Shown here piece after piece: positions 45,066 to 54,703 of a stretch of DNA of 64,000 nucleotides (position 1 is the first letter of the stretch; each line of letters opens with the position of its first letter). The notes under the pieces were generated by a model, which saw nothing but the letters and a program-made list of their open reading frames with translations, had not been told where the DNA came from and made no database searches. This stretch comes from Sphingomonas sp. (GTDB taxonomy: Bacteria > Pseudomonadota > Alphaproteobacteria > Sphingomonadales > Sphingomonadaceae): NCBI GenBank assembly GCA_017304655.1, contig JAFKLY010000004.1, positions 248,001-312,000 on the forward strand, in the 5' to 3' direction. Made by a program: the position numbers and the translations under genes.

Positions 45066-45941
45066 ATGGAACGCATCCTCTTCGGCGATAACCAGTTTTT
45101 CGGCATCAACCATATGTCGGAGGAGAAGGCGCGCCAGCAGGCGATGCGTTTCCAGGACATTGATGCCATCATCGAAGTCCTCCAGATTGCACTCAAGGCC
45201 GGCGCCGGCGGGTTCATGTGCACGACGCACGACAAGATCGAGAAGATCGCGGACGACGTGCGCGCCAATCCGGCCAAGTGGGAAGGGTTCACCTTTTACC
45301 CGGGCATGCCTTACGCCCACAAATACGCCAATGCCGTGACGGAGCTTGGCTATTTCGACGCGGCGCGCAAGTTCCTGCCCAAGGAAGGCCTCGTCGATAC
45401 GCTCCTGCGCGGTTCCAAGGCCGTGCTGAACAAGGACATCGAGAGTATGATGACGCTGCTCGTCGATGCCGAAATGAAGATGTTCGAGGGATTGAATACA
45501 CCTGTGGTGTTCCTCCAGAATGTGGTCACTGATCTCGTCCAGGGCCTTGGCTTTGCCGATGCCTTCCGCGTGTTTTCGGACCATATCCGCACCCGCTACA
45601 AGGCCGAGGCCGGCTTCATCACCATGAACGTGCCGAAGTTGCTGCCGATGCTGAAGGATGCCGGCGTCGAAAACCCGATTGTCTGCGCCAACTACAACAA
45701 GATCGGCTTCCGTATGTCGGGCGGGATCGAAGGTTATCGCGACGTCCTGAACAAATATCCGGCTCGCATGATCGCCATGTCCGTCCTTGGTTCCGGCGCG
45801 ATCCGTCCGCGTGAAGCAATCGAGTGGATCAGCCGGGAGCCGCATGTGGAATCGATCCTGTTCGGCGCATCGAGCCGGGCGAACATCGAGCAGACGGTGA
45901 GCCTGATCCACGAGTTTGACGCAGCGCGCGTTCCGGCCTGA
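45066..45941 (+). CDS. Uncharacterised TIM-barrel-like protein in glycan operon
   Basis: 291 residues, no signal peptide. The N-terminus MERILFGDNQFFGINHMSEE and C-terminus VESILFGASSRANIEQTVSL have the look of the first and last strands of an aldo-keto-reductase-like (beta/alpha)8 barrel. Between them lie FTFYPGMPYAHKYANAVTEL, VVFLQNVVTDLVQGLGFADA and PIVCANYNKIGFRMSGGIEG. The AKR catalytic Tyr/Lys/His pattern is not obvious. It is 27 bp after a WecG-type glycosyltransferase and is probably the third gene of that operon. I cannot assign a reaction. Confidence 0.8.
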   Translation: MERILFGDNQFFGINHMSEEKARQQAMRFQDIDAIIEVLQIALKAGAGGFMCTTHDKIEKIADDVRANPAKWEGFTFYPGMPYAHKYANAVTELGYFDAARKFLPKEGLVDTLLRGSKAVLNKDIESMMTLLVDAEMKMFEGLNTPVVFLQNVVTDLVQGLGFADAFRVFSDHIRTRYKAEAGFITMNVPKLLPMLKDAGVENPIVCANYNKIGFRMSGGIEGYRDVLNKYPARMIAMSVLGSGAIRPREAIEWISREPHVESILFGASSRANIEQTVSLIHEFDAARVPA

Positions 45942-46467
45942 AGATCAAAACCAGGCGTCAGTTTCTGCGTTGGCACAACGGCGCCCGGATTGGCTGACTG
46001 ATGTGCGTCCTTGCAACCGCGCGCGGGGAAGAGCGAGGATGCACGACATGGGCGCAAATCCCGCCCCCTTCGCCAGGTCCGTATTTAACATAATATATAT
46101 TATCGGACTTATCGATGTCTCCGAGGTAGGCCTCAAATGAAGCGCCGCCCCTCGCAGCACGCGCGGTTCACGCGTTCGCATCAATCAAATCGGCAAAGCC
46201 TATAAGAACTCAATGCGCCGCAGCGTGACCAGCCCGCGCAGCGTTTTCTTGACGCTTGGTCGCGCGGTTTGGTCGACCTGTCCGGTGTAACGGTTCGAGT
46301 AAGGGCGCCCCTTCCCCGCGCGGGCAACAAGCCGCCCGATGCGCGAGCCATCCCGACCAGCGCAGCAGCGCGATCGCATGCGAACCTGCCAAGGTTTGGC
46401 ATACGTAGTTTGAAGCATTGTCTACGAGCGGAGAGTTTCTACGCTTCCTGAGAACAGGGAGACTTTC
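45942..46467. other. 526-bp intergenic region carrying the dif site
   Basis: No plausible gene on either strand. It contains a locally AT-rich stretch (about 46080-46115) that includes the dif candidate. A short hairpin-like GC-rich segment lies around 46309-46335. The ribosome site of the downstream gene (AGGGAGA) is at its right end. Confidence 0.7.
46083..46110 (-). other. dif: Candidate chromosomal dif site (XerCD)
   Basis: On the minus strand, AAGTCCGATAA (XerC arm) is followed by a 6-bp centre TATATA and TTATGTTAAAT (XerD arm). The XerD arm is identical at all 11 positions to E. coli dif; the XerC arm keeps the inner ATAA; the centre differs at one base (TGTATA in E. coli). The 28-bp architecture is exact. 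It lies in a gene-free region, and GGGNAGGG octamers change orientation here. It is therefore very likely the place of chromosome dimer resolution. Confidence 0.85.
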
Positions 46468-49449
46468 ATGCAGCGTCGAATTGGCCGGTTGCGTATCTTT
46501 TCGTCCGTCGGCGCGATGGCCCTGGCTTCAGCCGCGCTCGCCCAAACGCCTGCTGGACTGATGCCGCCGGGCGGCGCCACACCAATCAAGATCGATGTGC
46601 ATGAAGGCACATCCATGTCCGTCTCCATCTCACCGGATGGACAGCGGCTTGCGGTCGATCTTCAGGGCAGCCTCTGGATCATCCCGGCCAAAGGCGGCCA
46701 GGCTGTCCGCATTACCGACTATTTCAACGATGCGCGCCAGCCCGTCTGGTCGCCCGATGGCAAGAAACTTGCCTTCTTCTCCTACCGTGAGGGCAATTAC
46801 GACCTTTATACGATCGACCCTGACGGCTCGAACATGCAGCATGTGACCAATGGGCTGGCGGATGATCGCGAACCGGCCTGGTCGCCGGATGGCAAGATGC
46901 TCGCCTTCTCTTCCGATCGTCCCGGCAACGGACCTGCGGGCTACAATATCTGGACGATCGATCTGACGACCGGAAAATTGCAGCAGCTTACGGCCGATTC
47001 CAATGAGGACCGGTTGCCGAGCTGGTCGCCGGACGGCACGGAAATCGCCTTTTCCAGTCAGCGGGGCAGCGCGACCGGGCTGTATGCGGTCACTGTTTCC
47101 GGGGGACGCGAGCGCACGTTGAAGGATGGCGCTGGGACGTTCTCCGCGCCGTCCTGGTCATCCGGCGGGCAGCTTGCCTATCTGTCGTCCACGCCGGCGA
47201 GCAGCCATCTCGAAGTGGATGGGAAGCTGGTTTCCGGCAGTGAGAATGTCTTCCCGTTCCGGGTTTCATGGCTCCCGAAGTCGACCGACTATGTCTATGT
47301 TTCTGATGGCCGAATTCATTATCGGAGCGGTAAGCGCACGCGCGTCGTGCCGTTCGCGGCCAGTCTCGAAGTCACGCGACCCAATTACGCGCGCGCGAAG
47401 CGAGACTGGGATTCGACAGCCCCCCGCAAGGCGCTCGGCATCCTCAAGCCTACGCTCTCGCCCGACGGCAAGAGCATCGCCTTCATCGCGCTGGGCGACC
47501 TTTATGTCGTGCCCGTCACCGGCGGTGTGCCGCAGAACCTGACCAAAGATCATGCCCTGGACGCCGACCCATCCTGGTCGCCGGACGGGAGCAAGATCGC
47601 CTATACATCCGACAAGGGCGGCGGGCTTATCCAGCTTTGGGTTCGTGACGTGAAAACCGGTGCGGCGCGGCAACTCACGGATATCGACACGCAGCCGCTT
47701 GGCGCTGCCTGGTCGCCGGACGGAAAGCGCATCGCGTTCATCGATGTCGACGGGCGCTGGGGCGTGGCCGGGCTTGCGCTGGTCGATGTCGACAGCGGCA
47801 AGATTACCCGCCTGCAAGGTTCCCTGCCGCAACCGGGTGAACCGAGCTGGTCGCCAGACGGCAAATATGTCGCCATCACGCTCTCCAAGCTGATGTCGCG
47901 CAGTTTCCGCGAAGGGACCAATCAGGTCTATGTCGTCCCGACCGACGGCAAAGGACAGCCGGCTTGGTATGAGCCCGACCCCAATGTCTCGATCGACACG
48001 CGCGGTGGCGGCGGGCCGGCGTGGTCGCCGGACGGCACCAAGATGGCCGGCATTTATGAGGGACTGCTCAAGGTCTGGCCGGTTGCCGCAGACGGCAAGC
48101 CGCTAGGCCCGCCGCGCAGCTACACCAATGAGATATCCCATTATCCGACCTGGTCCGGGGATTCCAAGACGATCCTCTATCAGAATGCCGACAAGCTGAA
48201 GACCGTCGATGTCGAGACCGGCACGATCCGCGAGGTCCCGCTCGACCTCACCTACACGCTGGCCAAGCCGAGCGGACGGATGGTCATCCACACCTCGGCA
48301 CTGATCGATTCCGTGCGTGACGAGACGCAGCGGGACAAGGACATCGTGATCGACGGCAATCGCATCGTCGAGATTCGCGCGCACGACCCGGCGCTGCATG
48401 CCGGCGCGAAGGTGATCGACGGAACAGGCCTCACCGCAATTCCCGGCCTCATCGAGCATCACAGCCATTCGCAGAAGGACTTCGGCGCGGCGGGCCATCG
48501 CGTCTGGCTCGCTTATGGCATCACCACCGTCCGAGATCCCGGCAACCAGGTTTACAGTGGCGTCGAGGATCGCGAAGCGCAGGAAGCGGGCGTCCGCATC
48601 GGCCCGCGCATGTATGAGAATGGTCCGCTGCTCGAGTGGCAGCGCGTCTTCTATAAAATGGGCGTCGCGGTCGCTGGCCCTGCTCACCTGGAGCGCGAGC
48701 TGGAGCGGGCCAGACTGCTCAAATATGATGTGCTGAAAAGCTATGTTCGGATGCCCGACATCTATCAGCGCCGCATCGTCGAAGCTGCGCACGAGATGGG
48801 CGTGCCGGTGACCGGGCACGAGATCTTCCCGGCGGCCTTCTCGGGCGTCGACGCAACCGAGCATACTGGTGCGACGAGCCGGCGCGGTTACTCGCCCAAG
48901 CAGGGGCCGCTCGGCCGCTCTTACGAGGATGTGGTGAAGCTGTTCGGCGTGAGCCAGCGCACACTGACCCCCACCCTCTTCGGATCACTGACTCCCTATC
49001 TCGCCAAGCATCCGGAGTTTATCGCCGACCCACGCGTCAAGCTGTACCCCAAATGGGCGCAGGAGACAGTGACGGGCACCGATCCGATGGCCGCCGCGAT
49101 CGGCCCGACGCTCAAGGGCTCCCTTGCCCTGGTGAAGGATGCCTATGACGCTGGCGCGCTTATCACGGCCGGTACCGACACGTTGATTGCGACGAACCTC
49201 CATTCCGAGATCGCTGCCTATGTGGATGCGGGACTGACGCCCTTCCAGGCCTTGCAGACGGCGACAGTCAATTCGGCCAAGTCGCTCAACCTCGACGCAG
49301 GCACGCTGGAGGCCGGCAAGCTCGCCGATATCGTGCTGGTGGAGGGCGACCCGCGTCAGGATATTTCCGCGACGTTCAAGGTCCGCAAGGTCATCATCAA
49401 CGGCGTGGCCTATGACGAGGCGGAGTTGCTCAAGGCGCCGAAGGACTGA
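46468..49449 (+). CDS. Exported beta-propeller (PD40) amidohydrolase
   Basis: 993 residues with a signal peptide (cleavage near ALAQ). The N-terminal half is a TolB/PD40 propeller with repeated [AP]-x-W-S-P-D-G-K/T motifs (for example PVWSPDGKKLAFFSYREGNY, PAWSPDGKMLAFSSDRPGNG, PSWSPDGSKIAYTSDKGGGL). The C-terminal third is a metal-dependent amidohydrolase with HHSHSQKD, TVRDPGN, GHEIFP and ITAGTDTLIATNLHSE as metal and active-site blocks. Such proteins are annotated as imidazolonepropionase-like or Xaa-Pro-dipeptidase-like. The context of peptidases suggests peptide or cyclic-amide hydrolysis in the periplasm. Confidence 0.93.
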   Translation: MQRRIGRLRIFSSVGAMALASAALAQTPAGLMPPGGATPIKIDVHEGTSMSVSISPDGQRLAVDLQGSLWIIPAKGGQAVRITDYFNDARQPVWSPDGKKLAFFSYREGNYDLYTIDPDGSNMQHVTNGLADDREPAWSPDGKMLAFSSDRPGNGPAGYNIWTIDLTTGKLQQLTADSNEDRLPSWSPDGTEIAFSSQRGSATGLYAVTVSGGRERTLKDGAGTFSAPSWSSGGQLAYLSSTPASSHLEVDGKLVSGSENVFPFRVSWLPKSTDYVYVSDGRIHYRSGKRTRVVPFAASLEVTRPNYARAKRDWDSTAPRKALGILKPTLSPDGKSIAFIALGDLYVVPVTGGVPQNLTKDHALDADPSWSPDGSKIAYTSDKGGGLIQLWVRDVKTGAARQLTDIDTQPLGAAWSPDGKRIAFIDVDGRWGVAGLALVDVDSGKITRLQGSLPQPGEPSWSPDGKYVAITLSKLMSRSFREGTNQVYVVPTDGKGQPAWYEPDPNVSIDTRGGGGPAWSPDGTKMAGIYEGLLKVWPVAADGKPLGPPRSYTNEISHYPTWSGDSKTILYQNADKLKTVDVETGTIREVPLDLTYTLAKPSGRMVIHTSALIDSVRDETQRDKDIVIDGNRIVEIRAHDPALHAGAKVIDGTGLTAIPGLIEHHSHSQKDFGAAGHRVWLAYGITTVRDPGNQVYSGVEDREAQEAGVRIGPRMYENGPLLEWQRVFYKMGVAVAGPAHLERELERARLLKYDVLKSYVRMPDIYQRRIVEAAHEMGVPVTGHEIFPAAFSGVDATEHTGATSRRGYSPKQGPLGRSYEDVVKLFGVSQRTLTPTLFGSLTPYLAKHPEFIADPRVKLYPKWAQETVTGTDPMAAAIGPTLKGSLALVKDAYDAGALITAGTDTLIATNLHSEIAAYVDAGLTPFQALQTATVNSAKSLNLDAGTLEAGKLADIVLVEGDPRQDISATFKVRKVIINGVAYDEAELLKAPKD

Positions 49450-49897
49450 CAGTCCGAGAAAGGCCGAACTGGCCGGTGAGACAGCCGGACTATCATCGCT
49501 GAGCAGGATGTTGTTCGGAAGCGCGCCCCCTCGCCGCGATGACGGAACGGCCGATCGCGACGCTGGGCCCCCGCAATTCGGCCCTTCTCACCGGTCCCCT
49601 AAGAGGCCACGCAAAACCCTATACCGCTTCCCCTTACCTCACCAGGGTCCGGAACCGCTGCGATGAGAAGCGCCACCCTGCCCTCGCCTTGTCGTCTGTC
49701 GAGAGATAGCAGTGAAATGGCTGGTCAGGCGTTGGATCGGGTAGACAGCGAGGAGGCTTACGGGGCTCCTCTGATCCCTGCCGTCCGCGCCAAGCCCACC
49801 GCGTGCCCCAACGGCCAGACCGCGCCAAAGGCGTCGCCCCTGCCCGGCTGGCATTTCCTCATGTCGAGCGTGAGCGTCATCCAACTTTGTGCGCGCA
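49450..49897. other. 448-bp gap between convergent peptidase genes
   Basis: Short open frames exist here but none has coding character or a ribosome site I trust. No repeat or RNA gene is visible. The orientation octamer CCCTGCCC occurs at 49838-49845. Both flanking genes converge on the gap, so it may hold terminators not recognisable by eye. Confidence 0.5.
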
Positions 49898-51424
49898 TCA
49901 CAGGGGCTGCAGGAACAGGGAGTAGAGCGTGCGAGCGCCCTCAAAGTAATTACCGATCCGCAGATTTTCATTCGGAGCGTGCTGATTATTGTCGTTGTTC
50001 ACAAGAGGGATGAGAAGGATGGGCACCTTGAGACCGTCGGCCAGCGGCGCCGTCGGGACACTCCCTCCCATCATGGGGATACGCACAGGTTCCTCGTGAA
50101 ACTCGGCAAGCAGCGCCTTATGCGCCCACTCGCCGAGCGGAGAGTCGAGCGGCGTCATCAGGGCCCGCCCGCCTCCCCCGCCTGTCACTGCGGCCAGACG
50201 CGGATAAGTGCGCCGATCCTCTTCGGTCGGGGCGCCGTTGACGAGATGATAGCCTTGATCCTCGACCCATTTGCGGACCAGCGCGACCTGCCGCGCGCTG
50301 GGTGTCCCCGGAACGGTGCGGGCATCGAAGCTCGCACTGGCCTGCGCCGGAATGATTGTGCGGGGCTTATCGATGTCGGCCGCACTGATCGCAGTGATGT
50401 TCAGCGAAGGAAGGTTGATGGCTTCCTGATAGCTGGCGCCCACCTTCTCGTTCTGCGCGATCCCGATGCGAGCCCGCAGGGCGGGCTCATCGTCGGGGAC
50501 CGAAGCGAAGGCCTGTTTCATCGCTGGCGTCGCTTCGGCGCCATCATAAAAGCCCGGAATACGCACACGGCCATCGGCATCCTTCATCGATGCGATCAGC
50601 GTGGCCAGGCCGAAGACCGGATTCGGCGCATAGTTGCCATAATGACCGCTGTGCAGCTCCGAACGCGCACCAAAGACGGTCAGCGTGAAGCCACCACCGC
50701 CGCGATGACCGAACACGATCGTTGGCTTGTTGGTGGCATGCATGGGGCCGTCGAGCATCACGATCGCATCTGCACGCAGCAAATCGGCATTGCGCGTCAC
50801 CACATCCTTCAGAGTGGGTGGCCCCCCCTCCTCATGGGAATCGATCAGAATTTTGATGTTGATCGCCGGCGTCTTCTTGTTCGCCTTCAGCGCTTCGGCA
50901 GCCGCCATCAGCATCATGATCGGCGCCTTGTCGTCCGCCGCCGAGCGCGCGAAAAGACGCAGCTCTGGATCGGGATTTGCGCCCGTCAGTGTCTCCAGCG
51001 GCAGTGTCTGGAACGTGCCATCGGCCTTCCTGGCTTTCAGGGTCGGGTTGAACGGATCGGGCTGATCCCACTCCGCGGCAGTGACGGCCTGACCATCCAT
51101 ATGGGCATAGAAAAGAACGGTCTTGCTGGCTTTCGGCCCGCCTGACAGCTCGGCGAAGACCATCGGCGTCTCGCCGTCCTCCAACTCCTGAGCGACGAAC
51201 CCATGCCTCTTGAACGCCGCGACGGTCCAGGCAGCATTGCGTTGCATGTCCTTGGCGGACTGGCGCATGACGTTGGGAATTTTGAGATAGTCGATAAACT
51301 CGGGCAAGGTTGCGCGAGCGGCCGCCTGGATGGCGGCTTTTTCCTTCGCCGTGGAAGCAAATGACGGGGTCAGCGACGCGCCGATGAGAAGCAATGTCAG
51401 CAGGCGTGGATAGCGGGTGGGCAT
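49898..51424 (-). CDS. M20 family dipeptidase, exported
   Basis: Zinc peptidase of 508 residues with an N-terminal signal peptide (RLLTLLLIGASLTPSFAS). Zinc-ligand motifs: LFYAHMDGQAVTAAEW, RSAADDKAPIMMLMAAAEAL (bridging Asp) and IDSHEEGGPP (catalytic Glu and zinc Glu). It has the CNDP-like dimerisation domain (FTLTVFGARSELHSGHYGN) and C-terminal RIPMMGGSVPTAPL. The ATG at 51424 has AGGA seven bases upstream; another in-frame ATG is at 51436. It lies 117 bp downstream of a TonB receptor gene on the same strand and probably digests imported peptides. Confidence 0.94.
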   Translation of the reverse strand: MPTRYPRLLTLLLIGASLTPSFASTAKEKAAIQAAARATLPEFIDYLKIPNVMRQSAKDMQRNAAWTVAAFKRHGFVAQELEDGETPMVFAELSGGPKASKTVLFYAHMDGQAVTAAEWDQPDPFNPTLKARKADGTFQTLPLETLTGANPDPELRLFARSAADDKAPIMMLMAAAEALKANKKTPAINIKILIDSHEEGGPPTLKDVVTRNADLLRADAIVMLDGPMHATNKPTIVFGHRGGGGFTLTVFGARSELHSGHYGNYAPNPVFGLATLIASMKDADGRVRIPGFYDGAEATPAMKQAFASVPDDEPALRARIGIAQNEKVGASYQEAINLPSLNITAISAADIDKPRTIIPAQASASFDARTVPGTPSARQVALVRKWVEDQGYHLVNGAPTEEDRRTYPRLAAVTGGGGGRALMTPLDSPLGEWAHKALLAEFHEEPVRIPMMGGSVPTAPLADGLKVPILLIPLVNNDNNQHAPNENLRIGNYFEGARTLYSLFLQPL

Positions 51425-51541
51425 GTGGGTCCTCATCGAAAGTATCGCTGGACGGCGGAAGAAAACCGGATGGCTCCGGGTTCCGATTATCCAAGAAGTC
51501 GCCCCGGACCTCTCGATCCGGGGCGCGAATTGCCGTCAATC

Positions 51542-54500
51542 TTACCAGAATTTGCGCTTGATGCTGGCATACCAGTAGCGCGCGGTGGGTGAGTAAAGCT
51601 GCGAGAGATAGCCCGCCGACGATAAGGGCGGATCCTTGTCGAAGATGTTCCGCGCGCCGATCTGGACCGTCGTGCCCTTCAGCCATTTGCTGCCTTCCTC
51701 GCCAAAGCTGTACTGGGCATACAGATTGACGGTCGTTTGGCTTTTGACGGGGAACGGCACAGCGCTGGCATTCAGGACGGCGCTTTCATAGACGTCGTCG
51801 ATGAACTGCGTGAATGCGCCAATCATGACCGGGCCGGAAGACCAGTTCAGCGTCGTCGAAATCCGCCAGCGGGGCTGGCCGTCTCGACCCACGACATCGC
51901 CGCCGCCCTGCACCGGGACGCCCTGGTTGATCTGACCGGCCGCTTTAGCATCCAGCACCTGCTGCACGCCCGGCGGCACGCCGATGACATAGCTTAGCAG
52001 CTTGGAGGCATTGATGTTGAACGAGAAGTTTCCGATCGGGGTGTTACGGATACGGTAATCGAGCTGGAAGTCGATGCCCTGAACGGTGACCGGCAACAGG
52101 TTCTCAAAGTTCGCAACGACATAGAGCAACCGTCCGACCGGCGCGAGGCCGGTGCCGGCAACCGCCGCGATATCATCGGCCGTGGGGGCCTCGCGGACGA
52201 CATTCGGATTGCTGCTTCCCTGGGTGCGCAGCAGATAGTCGAGGTTCATGCCGTTCTGATAGTCGAGCAGACCAATCACGTTCTCCTGACGGATTCGCCA
52301 GCGATCAACCGTGAAGGTGAGCTTGCCCCAGCCTTCTGGAAGAGGGGGTTCGATCACGCCACCAAAGCTCCAGCTCGTCGATTCCTCGGGCTTGAGATTC
52401 TTGTTGCCGCCACTGCGACGAAGCACGGAAATGCTGCGGTTGCACTGGGAGAAGTTGGTGATACGCCCTGCGCGCAGATCGGCTTCGCACAGGACATAGT
52501 CGACGCCAGTATTCACACCGTCGAGGACCGAGATGTTGATCACCTCCAGATTTGGCGCACGGAAACCCTGCGACCAGGACCCACGCGCCTTGAGACCTTG
52601 GAGCAGCTCCCAGGACCCCGCGATCTTCGGCTTGGCAACGCTGCCGACATCGCTGTAGCTCTCATATCGGCCCGCCGCCTGGAAATCGAGCCGGCGCATC
52701 AAGGGCACATTCATATCCGGATCGACGAGACCAACGGCCAATTCGGCATAGGCCGACTTGACGGTGCGCTTGCCGTAGATGTCCGGTCGGGTACTCGCGC
52801 CGCCGAGGTCTGAACCATAAAAAATGCCGGTAACAGCGTCCGTATAGGTGTTATCGACACCAAGAACGCCGGCCTGATAGGATGAACGATCGTCGGTGTA
52901 GGTTTCCTGACGGATTTCGATACCGGCGGCGACACCCACCGTGTTGCCCGACCAAAGATTCAGCAGGTTCGGGGTGGACAGCTTCAGGTCTGCCAGAGCA
53001 AGCGTCGTCTTGTTGCGCCGCGTTGCCTCGATGCGGAAGCTATCGATCGTCGCCGGGTTGTTTGGTGTGCAATCCCCGATTGACGGCGTGGTCGTACAGC
53101 CGCCGTTGAAAGGGTTATAGGCATCCGGCGTCGTCCGGTTGATGGCCGCCTGAAGCTTCGTACTCGAGAAATTGACCTGCGTATCGGCCGCTGTCGCCCA
53201 GGTATACAGTGCTGCCGTTTCCCAGCGCCAGTTGCCGATCTCCCCCTTCAACCCGGCGAGGAAGCGATATTGATAGTTGGTGACGACGACTGGGCGCGAG
53301 CCCAGATCGACATAGCTGAGCGAGCTGATCGTAACCGGAAGACCAGTGGAGGGCACGCCGACAAGGCCAGGGAGACGATTGGGAGATCCAACGGGGCCGA
53401 AGGGATTCCAATAGGCGTTGGCGGCCACCGTGATCGGAATGTTGGCCAGGCTGCCCGCCGAGCCGACCACAGCCCTCGTCTTGCCACGATAGAATCCGGC
53501 CTCACCGAAAAAGCTCACAGCGTCACTGAGCTCATAATTTAGGAAGGTGAATATGTTGATGCGCTTGACCGATGGTTGCTGGGTCAGGTCGGAGAAGGTC
53601 CCGGGGCTGTTGAACCGAAGATTGGCGTCCGGCGGATTGGCTGCCGGGCTGGTCATTTCGGTCGTACCAACACCGTTGTCGAAGCACACGCCCGAAACTG
53701 CCGTCGGAGCCACACAGCCGGCGTTGGTGTTGGGCTGGACATGGAACTGGCGCGAGGCGTTGGTCAGCGCGACGCCGTTATAAGTAATAATGCCGGAGCC
53801 GGACGCGCGGAACGTGCCCCACGGGGTGCTGGTGGACGTGCCATTGAAGGCGTTGAGACCGGCATAGGACGTCCCGGCCACATAGGCACGCCGATCCGGA
53901 TTGGCGGTGTAAGGATTGTCGCTGACGAGAAGAGCGGTCTTCTGAGCATAGCCGACAAACACGGAGATATTGCCGCGACCCTCGTTGAAATCAGTCCCGT
54001 ACAGTCCGTTGATCTGAAACTCCCTGAGATGGGTCCCTTCGGCGCCGCCGAACTGGGTATCCATCTTGAAGCCCTTATAATGGGACTGCAGCACGTTGTT
54101 GACGACGCCCGCGACGGCATCGGAGCCGTAAAGGGCTGCTGCGCCGTCACGTAGCACCTCTACCTGTTCGATTGCGCCAACGGGGATCGCGTTGGCATTG
54201 TAGCCGAAAGTCGGGATACCGGAATCAATCACACCGGTAATGGCTTGTGAGGTCGGGTGCAGGACGGTGCGGCGGCCATTGATGAGGATCAGCGTGTTGC
54301 CCTGGCCAAGCCCACGCAAGCTGATCGTCGACACGTCGCCACGCGCGGCGTTGGCACTGCCACCGCCCAGCACCTGCTCGTTGAAGGTGACACCACCAAG
54401 CTGCGGCACGGAGCGGAACAGGTCGGCACCCGAGACGGCGGCGACGGCCTGGATCTGCTCGGCCCCCACAACGTTGACCGGCAAGGCTCCGGTGACACGC

Positions 54501-54703
54501 GCACCGCGGATCTGCGAGCCGAGGACGACAATGTCCCCGCCGGTGTCGGCGTCGCCACTGCTCTCGTCGGCTGGCGTCGCTTCAGTCTGTGCGGCACTGG
54601 TTGCCGGCTTGGAGGCCTCCTGCGCGAGCGCTGACTGGGTCCAGGCTAGCGCGGCAAAGCTCACCCCAAGCAGCGTGGCGGTCATCATTTTCGATTTCGA
54701 CAT
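51542..54703 (-). CDS. TonB-dependent receptor, probably for peptides
   Basis: Outer-membrane transporter of 1053 residues. Signal peptide to about residue 27 (SALAQ), acidic/Ala-rich linker, a GDIVVLGSQIRG TonB-box-like start, a plug domain (GNTLILINGRRTVLHP, GAIEQVEVLRDGAAALYGSD) and a long barrel with extended Cys-containing loops (NTNAGCVAPTAVSGVCFDNG). The C-terminus YWYASIKRKFW ends in the expected aromatic residue. The class with 'NANAIPVGAIEQVEVL' is often beside peptidases in sphingomonads and xanthomonads. The neighbouring M20 peptidases and GGT support peptide uptake. It is divergent from ggt. Confidence 0.94.
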   Translation of the reverse strand: MSKSKMMTATLLGVSFAALAWTQSALAQEASKPATSAAQTEATPADESSGDADTGGDIVVLGSQIRGARVTGALPVNVVGAEQIQAVAAVSGADLFRSVPQLGGVTFNEQVLGGGSANAARGDVSTISLRGLGQGNTLILINGRRTVLHPTSQAITGVIDSGIPTFGYNANAIPVGAIEQVEVLRDGAAALYGSDAVAGVVNNVLQSHYKGFKMDTQFGGAEGTHLREFQINGLYGTDFNEGRGNISVFVGYAQKTALLVSDNPYTANPDRRAYVAGTSYAGLNAFNGTSTSTPWGTFRASGSGIITYNGVALTNASRQFHVQPNTNAGCVAPTAVSGVCFDNGVGTTEMTSPAANPPDANLRFNSPGTFSDLTQQPSVKRINIFTFLNYELSDAVSFFGEAGFYRGKTRAVVGSAGSLANIPITVAANAYWNPFGPVGSPNRLPGLVGVPSTGLPVTISSLSYVDLGSRPVVVTNYQYRFLAGLKGEIGNWRWETAALYTWATAADTQVNFSSTKLQAAINRTTPDAYNPFNGGCTTTPSIGDCTPNNPATIDSFRIEATRRNKTTLALADLKLSTPNLLNLWSGNTVGVAAGIEIRQETYTDDRSSYQAGVLGVDNTYTDAVTGIFYGSDLGGASTRPDIYGKRTVKSAYAELAVGLVDPDMNVPLMRRLDFQAAGRYESYSDVGSVAKPKIAGSWELLQGLKARGSWSQGFRAPNLEVINISVLDGVNTGVDYVLCEADLRAGRITNFSQCNRSISVLRRSGGNKNLKPEESTSWSFGGVIEPPLPEGWGKLTFTVDRWRIRQENVIGLLDYQNGMNLDYLLRTQGSSNPNVVREAPTADDIAAVAGTGLAPVGRLLYVVANFENLLPVTVQGIDFQLDYRIRNTPIGNFSFNINASKLLSYVIGVPPGVQQVLDAKAAGQINQGVPVQGGGDVVGRDGQPRWRISTTLNWSSGPVMIGAFTQFIDDVYESAVLNASAVPFPVKSQTTVNLYAQYSFGEEGSKWLKGTTVQIGARNIFDKDPPLSSAGYLSQLYSPTARYWYASIKRKFW

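Noticed and set aside
46081..46110. The AT-rich palindrome read as a terminator hairpin
   Set aside because: The stem would be pure AT with no loop and no T-run; the match to the dif layout explains the symmetry better.
46285..46335. tRNA-like 3' part (GGTTCGAGT) in the dif intergenic region, possibly an attachment site
   Set aside because: The bases on both sides of the T-loop-like motif do not pair and no acceptor or anticodon arm is present. No integrase is adjacent.
49663..50013. 116-residue plus-strand frame in the gap between peptidase genes
   Set aside because: It runs into the 3' end of the M20 gene on the other strand, has no ribosome site and no protein-like pattern.
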